Assembly: GCA_011037195.1 (NCBI GenBank)
Contig: JAAEAF010014528.1
Span: 1-64,000, forward strand
Direction: 5' to 3'
Origin: Triatoma infestans
Lineage: Eukaryota; Arthropoda; Insecta; Hemiptera; Reduviidae
Length of the DNA: 64,000 nt
The notes under the pieces were generated by a model, which was given only the letters and a program-made list of their open reading frames with translations, searched no databases and had not been told where the DNA came from. Made by a program: the position numbers and the translations under genes. Shown here in pieces: positions 13,570-25,500 of this stretch. Numbering within the stretch: position 1 is the first letter of the stretch; every line of letters begins with the position of its first letter.

Positions 13570-16500
13570 ATCATTTTCTAAAAACCACTCTTTTGGGGCT
13601 CAATGGAACTCAAAACGTATAGTTCTAGTGAAACATTGCTATAGTGACATGATTACAGAACTTCCTCTTACTAGGAGTAATTTTATTAAATCTCGTAATT
13701 TTATTAATAAATATACTAATTTTATATATAACATATCTTAGACTATATTAAATGTGTGAGAGTTTGTACAATTCGCATTCCCAAGTTAAAAAAAAAAATC
13801 GTTAAAGTATCGGAAAACTTCGAGCCGGATTCTCCTTGTTAATTGAAAGAATAACAAACTTCAGCTTCCTGTAAATTACAGGAAATTCATTTCCTTTTTG
13901 AAATGCTCACACATACATACAAACACAATTATTTCCAGCGTAAACTCAATTTCAAAATTTTGATAAGATCTTAATCGTACTATTTACAGCAGCGAGAGAA
14001 ATTACGTAAAATATAAAAAATTTAAAAAAAAAAAAACACATACAAAAAAATTCATACCGACTAAATGAAATAATTAACAGAAAACAAGTACCGACAAAAG
14101 TAATAAATAGAATGCTGTCTTTATAATGGTACCAATAAATTAATTAAAATCCTACAAATTATTTGCACATATTAAAAAATTATTAATAAATAAGTAAATA
14201 AAAAAAAAAAAAAAAAAAAACAAGAAACGTTCCCACATATAAACCATATAAACAATAGAATGCCATTATTCAAAAGTTGACAGATGTATATTTTACAAAC
14301 GGCTATATAACCAATTAACTATATAGATAATTATAGCTATTGAGATAGATAATTTTTACTTATGTGACGCTGTCCTTGGCAATCATTGAATTATTATTTA
14401 CACACTAACAAAACATTTATGCTATAAATATCTATTACTATTGGTTGATATTTATTTAAGTATAACAGGAAATGTGACCATTTTCTATCTAAGGGAGGGT
14501 ATTTTCAAAACTAAAAGAAATATATATCTCGAAAGACATATTGTTGTTCGAGATATAGTTATTATTCGGGTTCTTCTAAATAAAATATATTATTTAATTA
14601 TAAACAGTAGGCCCAAGAACATTTCGATTTAGCACAGAATACAATAGAATAATCGTCGAATATTACTTATTTAAAGTTTACAAGTTGGAATAAACATTTG
14701 TTATCATGGAATAACAAGGTTGGGACGTGGGTGACCCTAAAAGATAAAATTGGACAGTCAAAGTTGATAGTTTTGGCTCTTAGATTTTTTTTGCTAGTCT
14801 TAGTAAAACTGAAACTACAATAAAACGACATATTAGAAGAAAGACTAGCATAGTTTAATATACCAAGTTTTACGAAACTCCTTGGTTCCTCTTCATGGAG
14901 AAAATCGTAAAATATGAAAAAAAAACCTGTTCAGTAAAATTGCATTCTGGTCAATCGAATTTTTCCAAATTTGGAATTCTATCAATGTTTTCTAATAAGT
15001 ATTAATATTATTATGTAGGTGGTAAAAAAACCATATATTATACTGAAGTGGTACTTTATAGAGGAAACCGTAACGCTAGTGCTCCCCTAGAACCACCAAA
15101 AAAAATCAATTTTCCAAATTGTTTCAAACATAATTGATCGGTGTACATATGTATGTGCAGATAGTATACGAAGTTTAACCGAAATCTTTAGAGCCGTTTT
15201 CGTAAAAATCACGAAAAACTGAAAAAAAAATAAAAAATTTATCAGTAAAGTCGCACTTGTGATTGATGGATTTGGCCCGAAATCTGCGAGCCTGATGCGG
15301 AAGTTGTTCCTATACGGAATATCACGTTTCAGCTTCCTGCGACTTTTCGGTTTCTGATTATATACAGTATAAATCGATTATAACGAACTTCAGGGGACTG
15401 TCCAAATTTTGCGATATTCACTATAACCAATATATCGTTTATAGCGAACAGTTCGTTATATCTGAACATCATATCAATGCATACATAGGTATGTGTATGA
15501 GTGTGTGTGCATAGTGAAGTTTTCATTATGCGCAAGTAACTTAAAAATGATTTTTTTAAGGTTTCTGAGGAAATTCAAAATTCTAATCTGTTAGACATTT
15601 ATTTACATACATATGTAATCCGTTATCTTTTTTTGGCGTTTGTCCTGCATTATTTCTAGTGTAAATGTTTTTTTTCAATTGCCTTGAAGATAGTCAACAA
15701 AGCTTGTCCTTCATTAATATTTAGGTCATTTGTACTAAAAAACTTACGCAATTTTCTACAGGCTGTGGAGAATGGTCGGGAGTCAGACGGTAAAACAGAC
15801 CCATCTCGTCCGCATTAAAAATTGGATGTTCAGTATAACCTCCTTTAATTTTAAGCCAGACATTTTGAAGCCAGTCTCCAGTCAGACTGTGTTTAACACT
15901 AGTTGGCTCAGCTGAAATTTTTCCGAAGACTATGTCATACCGAGCACGAAACCTTGGTATCCATAACGTGCTGCATGTGAAATTTTCTGTTTTTAAAAGA
16001 GAAGCTAGCCTCATTCGCTTTGGCTTGAAGGATAGGACCATTCCCAATTGGGTATGTTGTTCGCTCGTTGTTGTTTGAACCAAAATGCGGTGTCCAAATC
16101 ATTGTGTTGAGAGGCTTGTATTTTTTTTTAACTTTATGTCACTTGTTGAATTGTTCAATTATTATCTTCACTTTGTTTTTAAGAATTCCCGATATAGTGG
16201 AACGAGATGTCCCCATTTCATTCGCTATATACTACTCGCACAATCTCCCGATTCAATTCGATAAATTATTTCGAATTTTTTCCTCAATAGAAAAATGACT
16301 GGCGAGGCATTGTTATTTGTTAACAAAATCAAATTGAGGATCAAGTATATGTTTTCCAAGATTGTAGAGTTGTAGAATTTGAAAAGTGGGGAAATCATTC
16401 CTAGAATTAATTTGGCAGCTGTGTTTACACTCACTTCCTGTTCACTATAACCGATGATAGCAAACAGTTCAAAGAATCCTGGAATATGTTCCTTACAACC

Positions 16501-19500
16501 AATTTGTACATGATAAACGGTTTACGTTATAAACGAGTCCTTACGCATTTCCTACTATGATATTTCACGGGACCGGAGATTTTGCACGTTACAAACGGTT
16601 GTTCCTTATACCCGGTATCGTTATATATGATTTATACTGTATATATACGTACACAAACAGACCATTCGCTAAACACATTTTTTCGTATTCATCGGACCCT
16701 AAATCATGATTTCCTGTGAAAACTAAATTGCGAAAGCACAATCGCAATATTTTCTCTTACTAGGAGTAAGAGAAAGTAAAAACTGACTAATATAAACAAA
16801 ATCTCAAGATATAAAACTTTTTATTCACATCAATGAAGAGCAAGGTAGTGAACAAATTTGAGAATATCTATATTTTAAGATTATTTTGCCACATATCTTT
16901 TAGTAATTTTAGTACTAAGGTATGAGATTAATAAATTTATTTATACCAATTATTAAACAATTTCATTTATTTTATATGAATTAATTTTATTGTTTTTCTG
17001 TTAATCAGGAACCAACGTCCGGTTTAGATTCACACTCTGCCTATTCCTTAATGTGTTGTTTGAAAAAATACGCAGAAAAGGAAGGAAAAACCGTTGTAGT
17101 GACCGTACACCAACCATCTTCACAGATATTCCATATGTTTGATAAATTATTATTATTATGTAATGGGCAGACTGCATATTTTGGTGATACTCATCGTGTT
17201 TTGGATTTTTTCAACGCTATAGGATTACAAGTTGTTCCGCATTATAATCCCGCTGATTTTATATGTAAGTTATTTCAGTTTTTTATTCATGTTTTGTTTA
17301 AAAATTGCGAGAAAAAAAAATATATTAAAGTGGAGTGCTACATAACAATAACTACATAACAAATTTGATATATGCACTTCTTGTAATTTATAACTTCACA
17401 TTAGTTATTGGGAAAATACTAATACTTTAAAAATAAGTTACATGGCAAGTTTTAAAAATATAATTCATCAATGTCTCAGTAGAAAAATGACGTCAAATAT
17501 TAAGGATACTACTCTTCTTCTCAAGCAGACTTCTCAAGAGAGGAAAGATTATTTGAAGCTAATGTAATGGAATCAAGTAAGCAAATTCGCTTATATAAAA
17601 GCTGGACTCAGTAGGTCCATTAGTAGCCATATCGAAGGGCCACTGTTGAGCCTCCAAGCGTACGTCAACTACGCATGACAACCCGGTCATACCTTTGCAA
17701 TGTATTGGAAATTGAGCTTCAATATGACATTCAATTGGGGACATTCTTACCTAAACCTTATCCATGCTTCCCTAAATACCGATTCCTCTTAGAAGATAAG
17801 GGATATTTACAGACTGGACCCATCCATTTCGGAATATACCGATCTCCCTTCCCCCCCAACACTTTGGTTTAACAAGAAGAAGAAGGGACTCTATAGAGCC
17901 CTTCAAAATAGGACTGTAGAGCCATTTCGAAGCAGAAAAACCCTTGGGCACATCCCCACGTGACCCATTTAAGGGCAGGTTGAGGTATGCTCAATCAGCG
18001 CATGACATGATCTCACTAATGTGTCACTTACTACTTCCGAAAGTTAGCGTAAGCACCCTAACCACTTCCGCAAAAATCTAGCAAATGCACTTCCAGTTAC
18101 GGTCGGTATCGGGGTTGAATTTATATCGTGGGTCTCCTCCGCTCAAATAATAACCTCAGTTATTGGAGTTATTGTTCAAGGCATGATTACTACGAATCCT
18201 ATTCCAACGCAAGCATTTGTGTTTTGGAAATGGCGCTTGCGCTCGTAGTTCGGTAATACGTATCCATAAAGGGGCTCAGCGCGATTGATTGCAGGTTCGA
18301 TGGACTTTATCATCCACCAGGATCTTATCATCTATTGATTTTGATCCGTTACCTGAAGGAACAGGGTGCATTATTGCAGGAAATCCTGTGCTTGACGCAC
18401 AGGGGAGACCGGGATAAAGAACGCTATAGGAGTCTTCCCAAGCTGGGGAACTAAAGACTGTTTGCATCAATATCGGCAGCCAATCTTCCACTCTAGAAAA
18501 GAATCTGTAGCGTTAACAGACAAAAAGCCGACCTCTGAAGACTTGAGCGATCAGTTGCCAGATCAGCTTTAAGCAATGAACAAGAATCAAAATCAAGTTT
18601 AAAAAGTTCACCAAGCTAGGCCATATGCCTAATCTACCTTAAAAGAAGCAAGAGTTCTAACTAGCCACATCACTCTTCAAGTGTCTCACATCAGCCAACG
18701 CTACCATTCTACATCATGCTAACCATCATCACTCTTCGCTCGGTCACTCTACTTCCATATACTCTTCTCTCCCCACTAAATAAAGCGTAAAATATAATAG
18801 GTGAGTCAATCGACCATCTCAAAATTTAAAAATATTGTATAATTACGTACTTTCAAAAGCATAGAATGCTACTGGCTATCTCATCAATTAATCAATTGAA
18901 AATAACGAATATTAGATAACAATTATCATATTAAATTATTCAATCCATAAAAAAAAAATAAATTAAGTTTACCTTATTTGAGGTGTTCGCGTACACAGTA
19001 GTTCGCACTTCCTCTCTGAAACCATAATAAATTTTCAGACTTTATAATTTTGTAAGCATTTTTATGATTTTTAATAATTTTTTGCGATAAATTCAATTTT
19101 CAACTTATGGGAGCTGCAAAACAATGTTTCCGGTGAAAAGTCGATATCGAAAAATACTCCTTCTTGCAATCAGTAATAGAAAGTAAAAATTATCCCCTCC
19201 CCTCGCCTCCATTTATAACAAAGAATATTAATGCTTATTCTGAATCAAGCTCAACTAAAGTTAACCTTGAATTGTTAATTGTTATAACTAATAGTGCAAA
19301 CTGGTAAATCACTTAAAGATTAAGTTATTAAATATATATATATTTACGCTACCATTAGAGTTACGGCCTTGATCTTCCCATGTTAAGAATACCCAATTGT
19401 ATATATTTAATGACTTATTTTTATTAATAACCCATACTATAAACTGGAGAGTCTTTAATTTTGCAGACAATACTAATTTGCAAATTTAAAATACTTATAT

Positions 19501-22500
19501 TTTTACTCTATGATCTATAAATGAATGCAAGCGTGCTTTACACAATTCCAACCAATCGTCTCTCGTATGAGTTCTAGGCTGCCTTGCAAGAAGCCAAAAG
19601 GCATGTTCTTCCCATCAATCTAAGCCTTTTCCACCTTTACTTTCAGGTAATAGAAGGACTCGGGAACGGACTAAATCCAGCGCTATCCAAAACCCCACTG
19701 GGGCCACTTAGCTACTAGATAATAGTAGGATCCTCTATAACTCATTCTAGTACCAATCAAAGCCGCGCAAGGGAGCTTCTATTAGCAAACATATCCGCTG
19801 CGTACCCTATCACTCGCTCCTAAAACTCACCTCTCTAAAAATAAAGATAAAGCTGCATTACTTTCTTCTAATCGTGGCCTATATAACTCCAGCCAAGAAA
19901 TATCCATAACCAAGCCAATATAACACGTTGATCACCCAGCTAATATTGGGGTATTTCCTGCGGGGCAAAAAAAAATTCCGCAGGGCCAAACAAGAAGAGG
20001 ATGTGCGTTCTCTTAATTTTGTTTCTTCTGTTATCAGAAGATGAAACGCTTAGAGCCTCAAAAAATTAAGAAAATATAAAAAAGACTGGAACTTTTTGTC
20101 ATAATTGCTTCATCAATAGCAACAATTGAATTGCTTCAGCAAATACTATGCAAAGTAATGTAATGTTTATATGTATTTTTAAAAGCACAGCCGGCCTCCA
20201 GGCAGTGTTCTGTCGTTATAGATAACATTGTGCGTCACCGGACAGTGAATAATAGAGGCCCTAAGGAGAGAAATCAAAGGGCAGTACTGCTGGACTCGAA
20301 ACCGGCACTTCCGTGTTACAAGTCCAGTACGCTACACTGAGCCATCCTACTCTTTATATGCTGATAAATATATATACACCCTAATAAACTATCCTTAACG
20401 GACAAAATTCCCTTCCCTCTAAAAAATACCTTGACAATGAGTTCGCTATGCTGGTAAAAATGCAGTCTTTTTTTCTATGAGAGTCTGATTCAATTTGGGG
20501 TCTACGCCCAATATTAGGTCAGACCCATCTGATGCAGAATCTGTGCGCCCTCATTTTACATTGTGCTCTAGTCAGTGATAGCAGATCATGATTATTGGCA
20601 CAACTAACCCAAAGAACTAGAAAAAATGTCTAACTTCATAATCCACTTGATCCAAATTCGTCCCTAAAATCCAAAAAGACGCCTAAAAAGGCAGAGACCT
20701 AGTGACAACTCCCAAAGGGCAAATAGATTCAAGACTTTTGGAATATCTCCGTTGGCTGACTTCTCCATCTTTAAAACTTTGTTTTGATTTCTTTAATAAG
20801 GATGCATAAAATTGAATTTATTTTATTAATTACGCTGTCTTAGCAGAATAAAATCCCAGAAAATTGGACCTAATGGAAAAACTCGTTCGGTCATTCTGCA
20901 AATTGTAAATCAGATCAGATGTTGGGAATTTTTGAAATGATCAACCCATTTGTAGAAGTTCGTTCGATATAAATTACTCCGAAATTACGGGAGTATCTTT
21001 CGATGATACCTGAACTAATATTACTAAAATCTGTTCTTACATAGCACAGATTTCCAGAGGACTGACCATCGTTGAATGATTAATAGAGGTTATGTGTTAT
21101 TGTAACAACGGTCAAACAGCTATTTTAAACTGATGACAGTGATGTCAGCTTATGATATTAAAAATATCATAATGTTTATATAGATATTCCTTGTTTTACA
21201 GTATTTCGTTTTTTGACTTACTGAATGTCCTCTCTTAAATAAGAACTCCTATGATTATTTAGTAATATTTTATTAACTTTGTTTCAGTGGAACAAGTTAA
21301 AGGTAGTGAAGAAATGAAGGAAAAAATAATAAAGGCTAGTAAACAGGCAAGATTCAGTTGTTCCCAAGATCTATTACCAGATTACCAAACAAATATTATC
21401 GTTGACAAATATTTAAACAATTATAATGAACCACAAGTTCAATCCAATGGTAATTGTTTTGTTTATTTAATATAGATAAACCTGATTTGTTTAAGCGATA
21501 CAATGTACGAAGAAATATCAGTTTAAAAAAAAAAAAACAGAAATAAAATCAACCATATTTAATAATAGGCTTTAATTTTCCAAATTTAGGTCAAGTTGGA
21601 GGTAGATGCCAATGTTCTCAGCAACAGGAACAATGGTCTAGAAATGGTAATACACAAAATAATCAAGACTCCGTATGCGTATCTGTAAATTTAGAAGAAA
21701 CGACTGAATCTCAAGGACATGTGTATACTACCATTGCAGGTTAGATCTGAATCTATGAGTATATTTCTTTTTATTACGCCCAAAATAAGAGAAAGCTCCA
21801 GGCTTATGATGTGAACTATAATATTAGCTAATTAAAAACTAATTTCTGGACAATGCTTCCAAAGTCAAAACTAATTAGCATTATTTTTAAAAAGTTAATT
21901 AGCTCTTATTTAACTAATAACAGAACATGGGCATCTATCTTTTGATTCCGAACAGTTATTTTCTGAATTTGTAATCACATTGCATGGCCGTATGGCATGA
22001 CCTTCGTAAATATTTTAATCGATAGATATAGTAGGTACCCACCAAACCTTCTATTATCGTCTTTCCCTTCTTGTTTCGGGAACGTCATTCAATATCATTC
22101 CCTTTATAACAGGAACTGGGGATAATCGCGCCTGCATAGAGTTGGTTCAGGATCTATTCCATAAATTGGGTATCTAAATTTACAGTTTTTTCGTTACTTG
22201 CAGAAGTCCCTAGTATAGTCCTTCCTTGCCAGGAGGATCTACATCCAGAAAACCTTTATAACCATCATCGACTTGATCGATGGTTTTGTCCTATATTTGA
22301 ACTAGAGACCTGCAGAAGTTTTTAGAACCGATACCCAGGACTGTCCAGGAATCCAAAATACTATCAATATACTGTCAACCTAGCTCCTTAAGCGCGCTTA
22401 AGCAACCTCTCACTGAGGCTCAAGATGATATTATGTTAATGTTGCATGGCGGGCGGATGATGATTTTAAGAAACTTCACTTGAATTTGAAATTGAAATGC

Positions 22501-25500
22501 TCCAGAAAGTGCGAACCATAATATGACATGCATCCACCATATTGCATTACAGTGCAGTATAGATTACTCTATCAATCAACTATATTCCAACTGTTAGGAA
22601 TTTTAGGAAATGTTCATCCTAAATCCATTATTAGTTATAAATAAAAAAATAAAAAAAATTAATTCTGATATTTGTTTGCAGTAAAAGAGGAAGAAGGTAA
22701 AAACCTGTGGATGGATAACCAAAGTCATGCGTCTTCATCGGTAAGCAGTAGTGACGATGATGTCAGTTGGCAATGGCCGACCACATTCTGGACTCAATTT
22801 AAAGTAAATATTCATAAACTGTTAACATATCGTTAATAAATAATTTTTGTTAAATACATACAATTTCTGAGAAGAGTGGCTATAAGGGAAGGGAAAGGAT
22901 TAGCTCAGTGGTAGCGCGCTGGACTAGCAACGCGGAGGTCCCGGATTCGAATCCAGCCTGCTGCCCTTAGATTTTCTCTTCCTAGGAGCCTCTACAGCTC
23001 ACTGCCCGGTAATGAGCAGTGACTGTAGTTAGAGAATACTGCTCAGAGGCCGGCAGTGCACTGAGAAAGCTCCTGCGCACAATAAATCTTTCAGGTCACA
23101 GTGCGTATCCTTTGAAAAAAAAAAAATTAATAAATATGGATATAATAGCAACAAAAAAAAAATCTAATGCATCAACCGACTCAAATTGCATAGAGCCGTT
23201 CTTGTATAGTATCTGAATAACGAATTAGGTAAGCAATTTCGATTACCTACGATGAAACTCACATCGCCATATCAGATGATTAACTACTGCAGAACTTACA
23301 ATTTGTAAACGTCAAGTTTTCTTCATACTTGGATTTGCAATGAAGGACTAAAAACTATTCAATTAGATTTATATATCCGTATTCAATATTATTCAATTAA
23401 TAGAATAAACCAAAATATAGCCTAAAATTAAGAAATCCTCACAAATGTGCTTTTTATATTGTCGGGTCTTTACCATTTACATAAACAGTTTTAAATTTTT
23501 AACCTATTTTAATTTTACAAAATTGTAATTATTATGTTTAGAAAGGATAAGTTCAATTACATTTTAAGAAAATTATTAAAATATCTATTTTGGCTGATTA
23601 AAATAAGTTTTATTAGAAGGGCTTTTCTTTTCTTTTTTTTCTGTTTTAAATAAAAATATTTTATACTTCATAATCAGAATACTGTAATAAATCATAAGTA
23701 GTTTTTATTTATTTATTTTATTATTGGAAAAATAGACAACAAAATAGTATTGTGTGTATAATAGTATCAGAAAAGTTTGTTTTACAAATTAACATGGCGC
23801 CGATAGATCGAACATTCTGTATAAAATATCTTATTCACGATAAAAAAAAAAAAAAAACAGTTATTTCATTTTAAGTTGATTAATTAACTGAACTTTTATC
23901 TGCAACTTTTTTTCCTGAGGAAATTTATTTTAAGGAAATAATGGGAAAATGAAGGGGGTGGTGAGGTTACGCTTCCCTATATTTGCCAATTCAGTAAAAT
24001 AATATATGGTGCTGTGATCTATATCGTTAGGAAGAATGATTTGTGTAGCAAAACTTCCAAGTTACAAGAATATCGGTTGATCGGAACAGCTATTAATTTT
24101 TTTTTTTTTTTTGAAGAGTTATTCCATTATTTTCTTTAAAACTTTTACCCTAACCAGAATATGCCTAATACTTTTATATGAAAACTCTTTTCATTGTGGT
24201 ACCTAGGAAATTGCGAAATTAACTTTCCTCTAAATTGTCATTCCACAATAAAGTTACCACCCACCATACAATAAATACTAATTAGTAATAAATTCCTAGT
24301 TTGCAGAAATTGGTGAATAAGAACATGAAAATTACAGTAAAAGAAAGTCATAAGAGTGTTTCAGATTTTTAATTATGATAATGGTCCCAGTAATATTAAT
24401 ATGAATGTATGATTAATATGAATGTAATTAATGTATGAATGTAATGCTTCTCCAGATTTGCCTTCTTTTTTTTTTTTTAAATAATTCACGCGAAAAATGT
24501 TTCCGTTATAAAGATTTTTATTGTTACACTTGTAAACCTAGTAATAAATTGATATTCTCATAAACTTTTTCAAGAAAAACTGCACTAAAAACAGTCAAAC
24601 AATTCAGTCGGGTGACTTCCAGTTGACTTTTATTATCTTTTAAACATAACCTAGAATTATATCCTCTAAAAACATTATGAAAACATAATAAATTTAGAAT
24701 TAATAGATTCAGTGTTTATTTCCAAAAATCTCAGCCTATCACTTGATACTATTTAGCAACAAGAGAATAATATAAAAATCTGATTAGTGGTAGTAATAAC
24801 AATAAATTATCATTTGCTCGCCTGAATACTGAAATTTCCCCCCAAAAAATAAATAAATAGTCATAACTTAATTTTCTTTGAAATTTCATCAACGATTTAT
24901 TTTTCAAAAAAAAAAAAATAATTCAATCCTTTTACTAAAAATATAATCTATTGTTAAAATGGCATAAATTTCACTAATTTTTCTAACAGTATTCCTTACT
25001 ATGAAATAAAACTTTTAATTATCAATAAATGGAAATACAAAGTGTTATGTTATAATAACTTGACTAGTTCATTTTTATTTTTATTTGCGTCTAGGACTGA
25101 ATTATGGTAAAATTAAAACGAAAATTTAAGACCTACTAAAATAAACAATGATTTAGAAAGATGATTTAAATAAACTTAAAATAGTTTATTATATAATAAT
25201 TTGTTTCTGAAACCTTTGTTTTACAAATTGGACATATCAGTAGCCCAACAATTCTGTAAACCAAAAATGCTTAAATAGTAATAATTATAACTTTCATTAG
25301 GAATAAAAAGTAAAAAAAAATAATAAAATTTTTTTTAAAAGACTCTCTAAAAAGACTTTCATATACGATTCTTTAAAAATATTTATTATTTTTATTTGTC
25401 AATGTTATTTTGTAATTTTTTGGAATTTAAATGTATTATTTTTCTAAAACTTTCCTTTTTTAGCATGAAGTCTTAGAGGTACAATACATAATGATGCAAC

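Larger units (their letters stand above)
11965..13681. repeat. FB-like repeat, copy 5: inverted-repeat element with a SINE in the middle
   Basis: The left end is a 29-nt hairpin at 11969-11997 (13-bp arms around CCT, one mismatch), then gtcaaattttcgatattgag, a ttttgaggtcccc block and a (GT)n tract. Internal units start at accggaagt 12255, 12544 and (as gccggaagt) 12814. The right part (13187-13681) carries the same modules in reverse, with acttccggt at 13402, a (CA)n tract at 13530-13566, and cttcctcttactaggagtaa at 13661-13680. The arms are of unequal length. SINE-A copy 2 lies between them. No open frame is convincing; the ones listed by simple translation read the (GT)n/(CA)n tracts. Confidence 0.75.
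14850..16783 (-). repeat. FB-like repeat, copy 7, split by a Tigger/pogo transposon
   Basis: The left part (to 15362) has internal modules (ctggtcaatcgaatttttcc, agtaaagtcgcacttgtgattgatgg, gcttcctgcgacttttcgg). The right part (16642-16783) has gtgaaaactaaattgcg, gcacaatcgcaatattttctc and the terminal hairpin tttctcttactaggagtaag at 16752-16771 followed by agaaagtaaaa. The two parts join across the transposon at a TA dinucleotide. Confidence 0.7.

Noticed and set aside
13410..13741. Frames rich in Thr-His
   Set aside because: They read the (CA)n tract in two frames; not coding.
17051..17359. 102-codon single-exon protein
   Set aside because: This is ABCG exon c read through its donor into the intron.
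22891..22965. Possible tRNA-Ala gene
   Set aside because: A and B boxes are present, but there is no proper acceptor stem, and the same head continues into a shared body and A tail in six places: a SINE.
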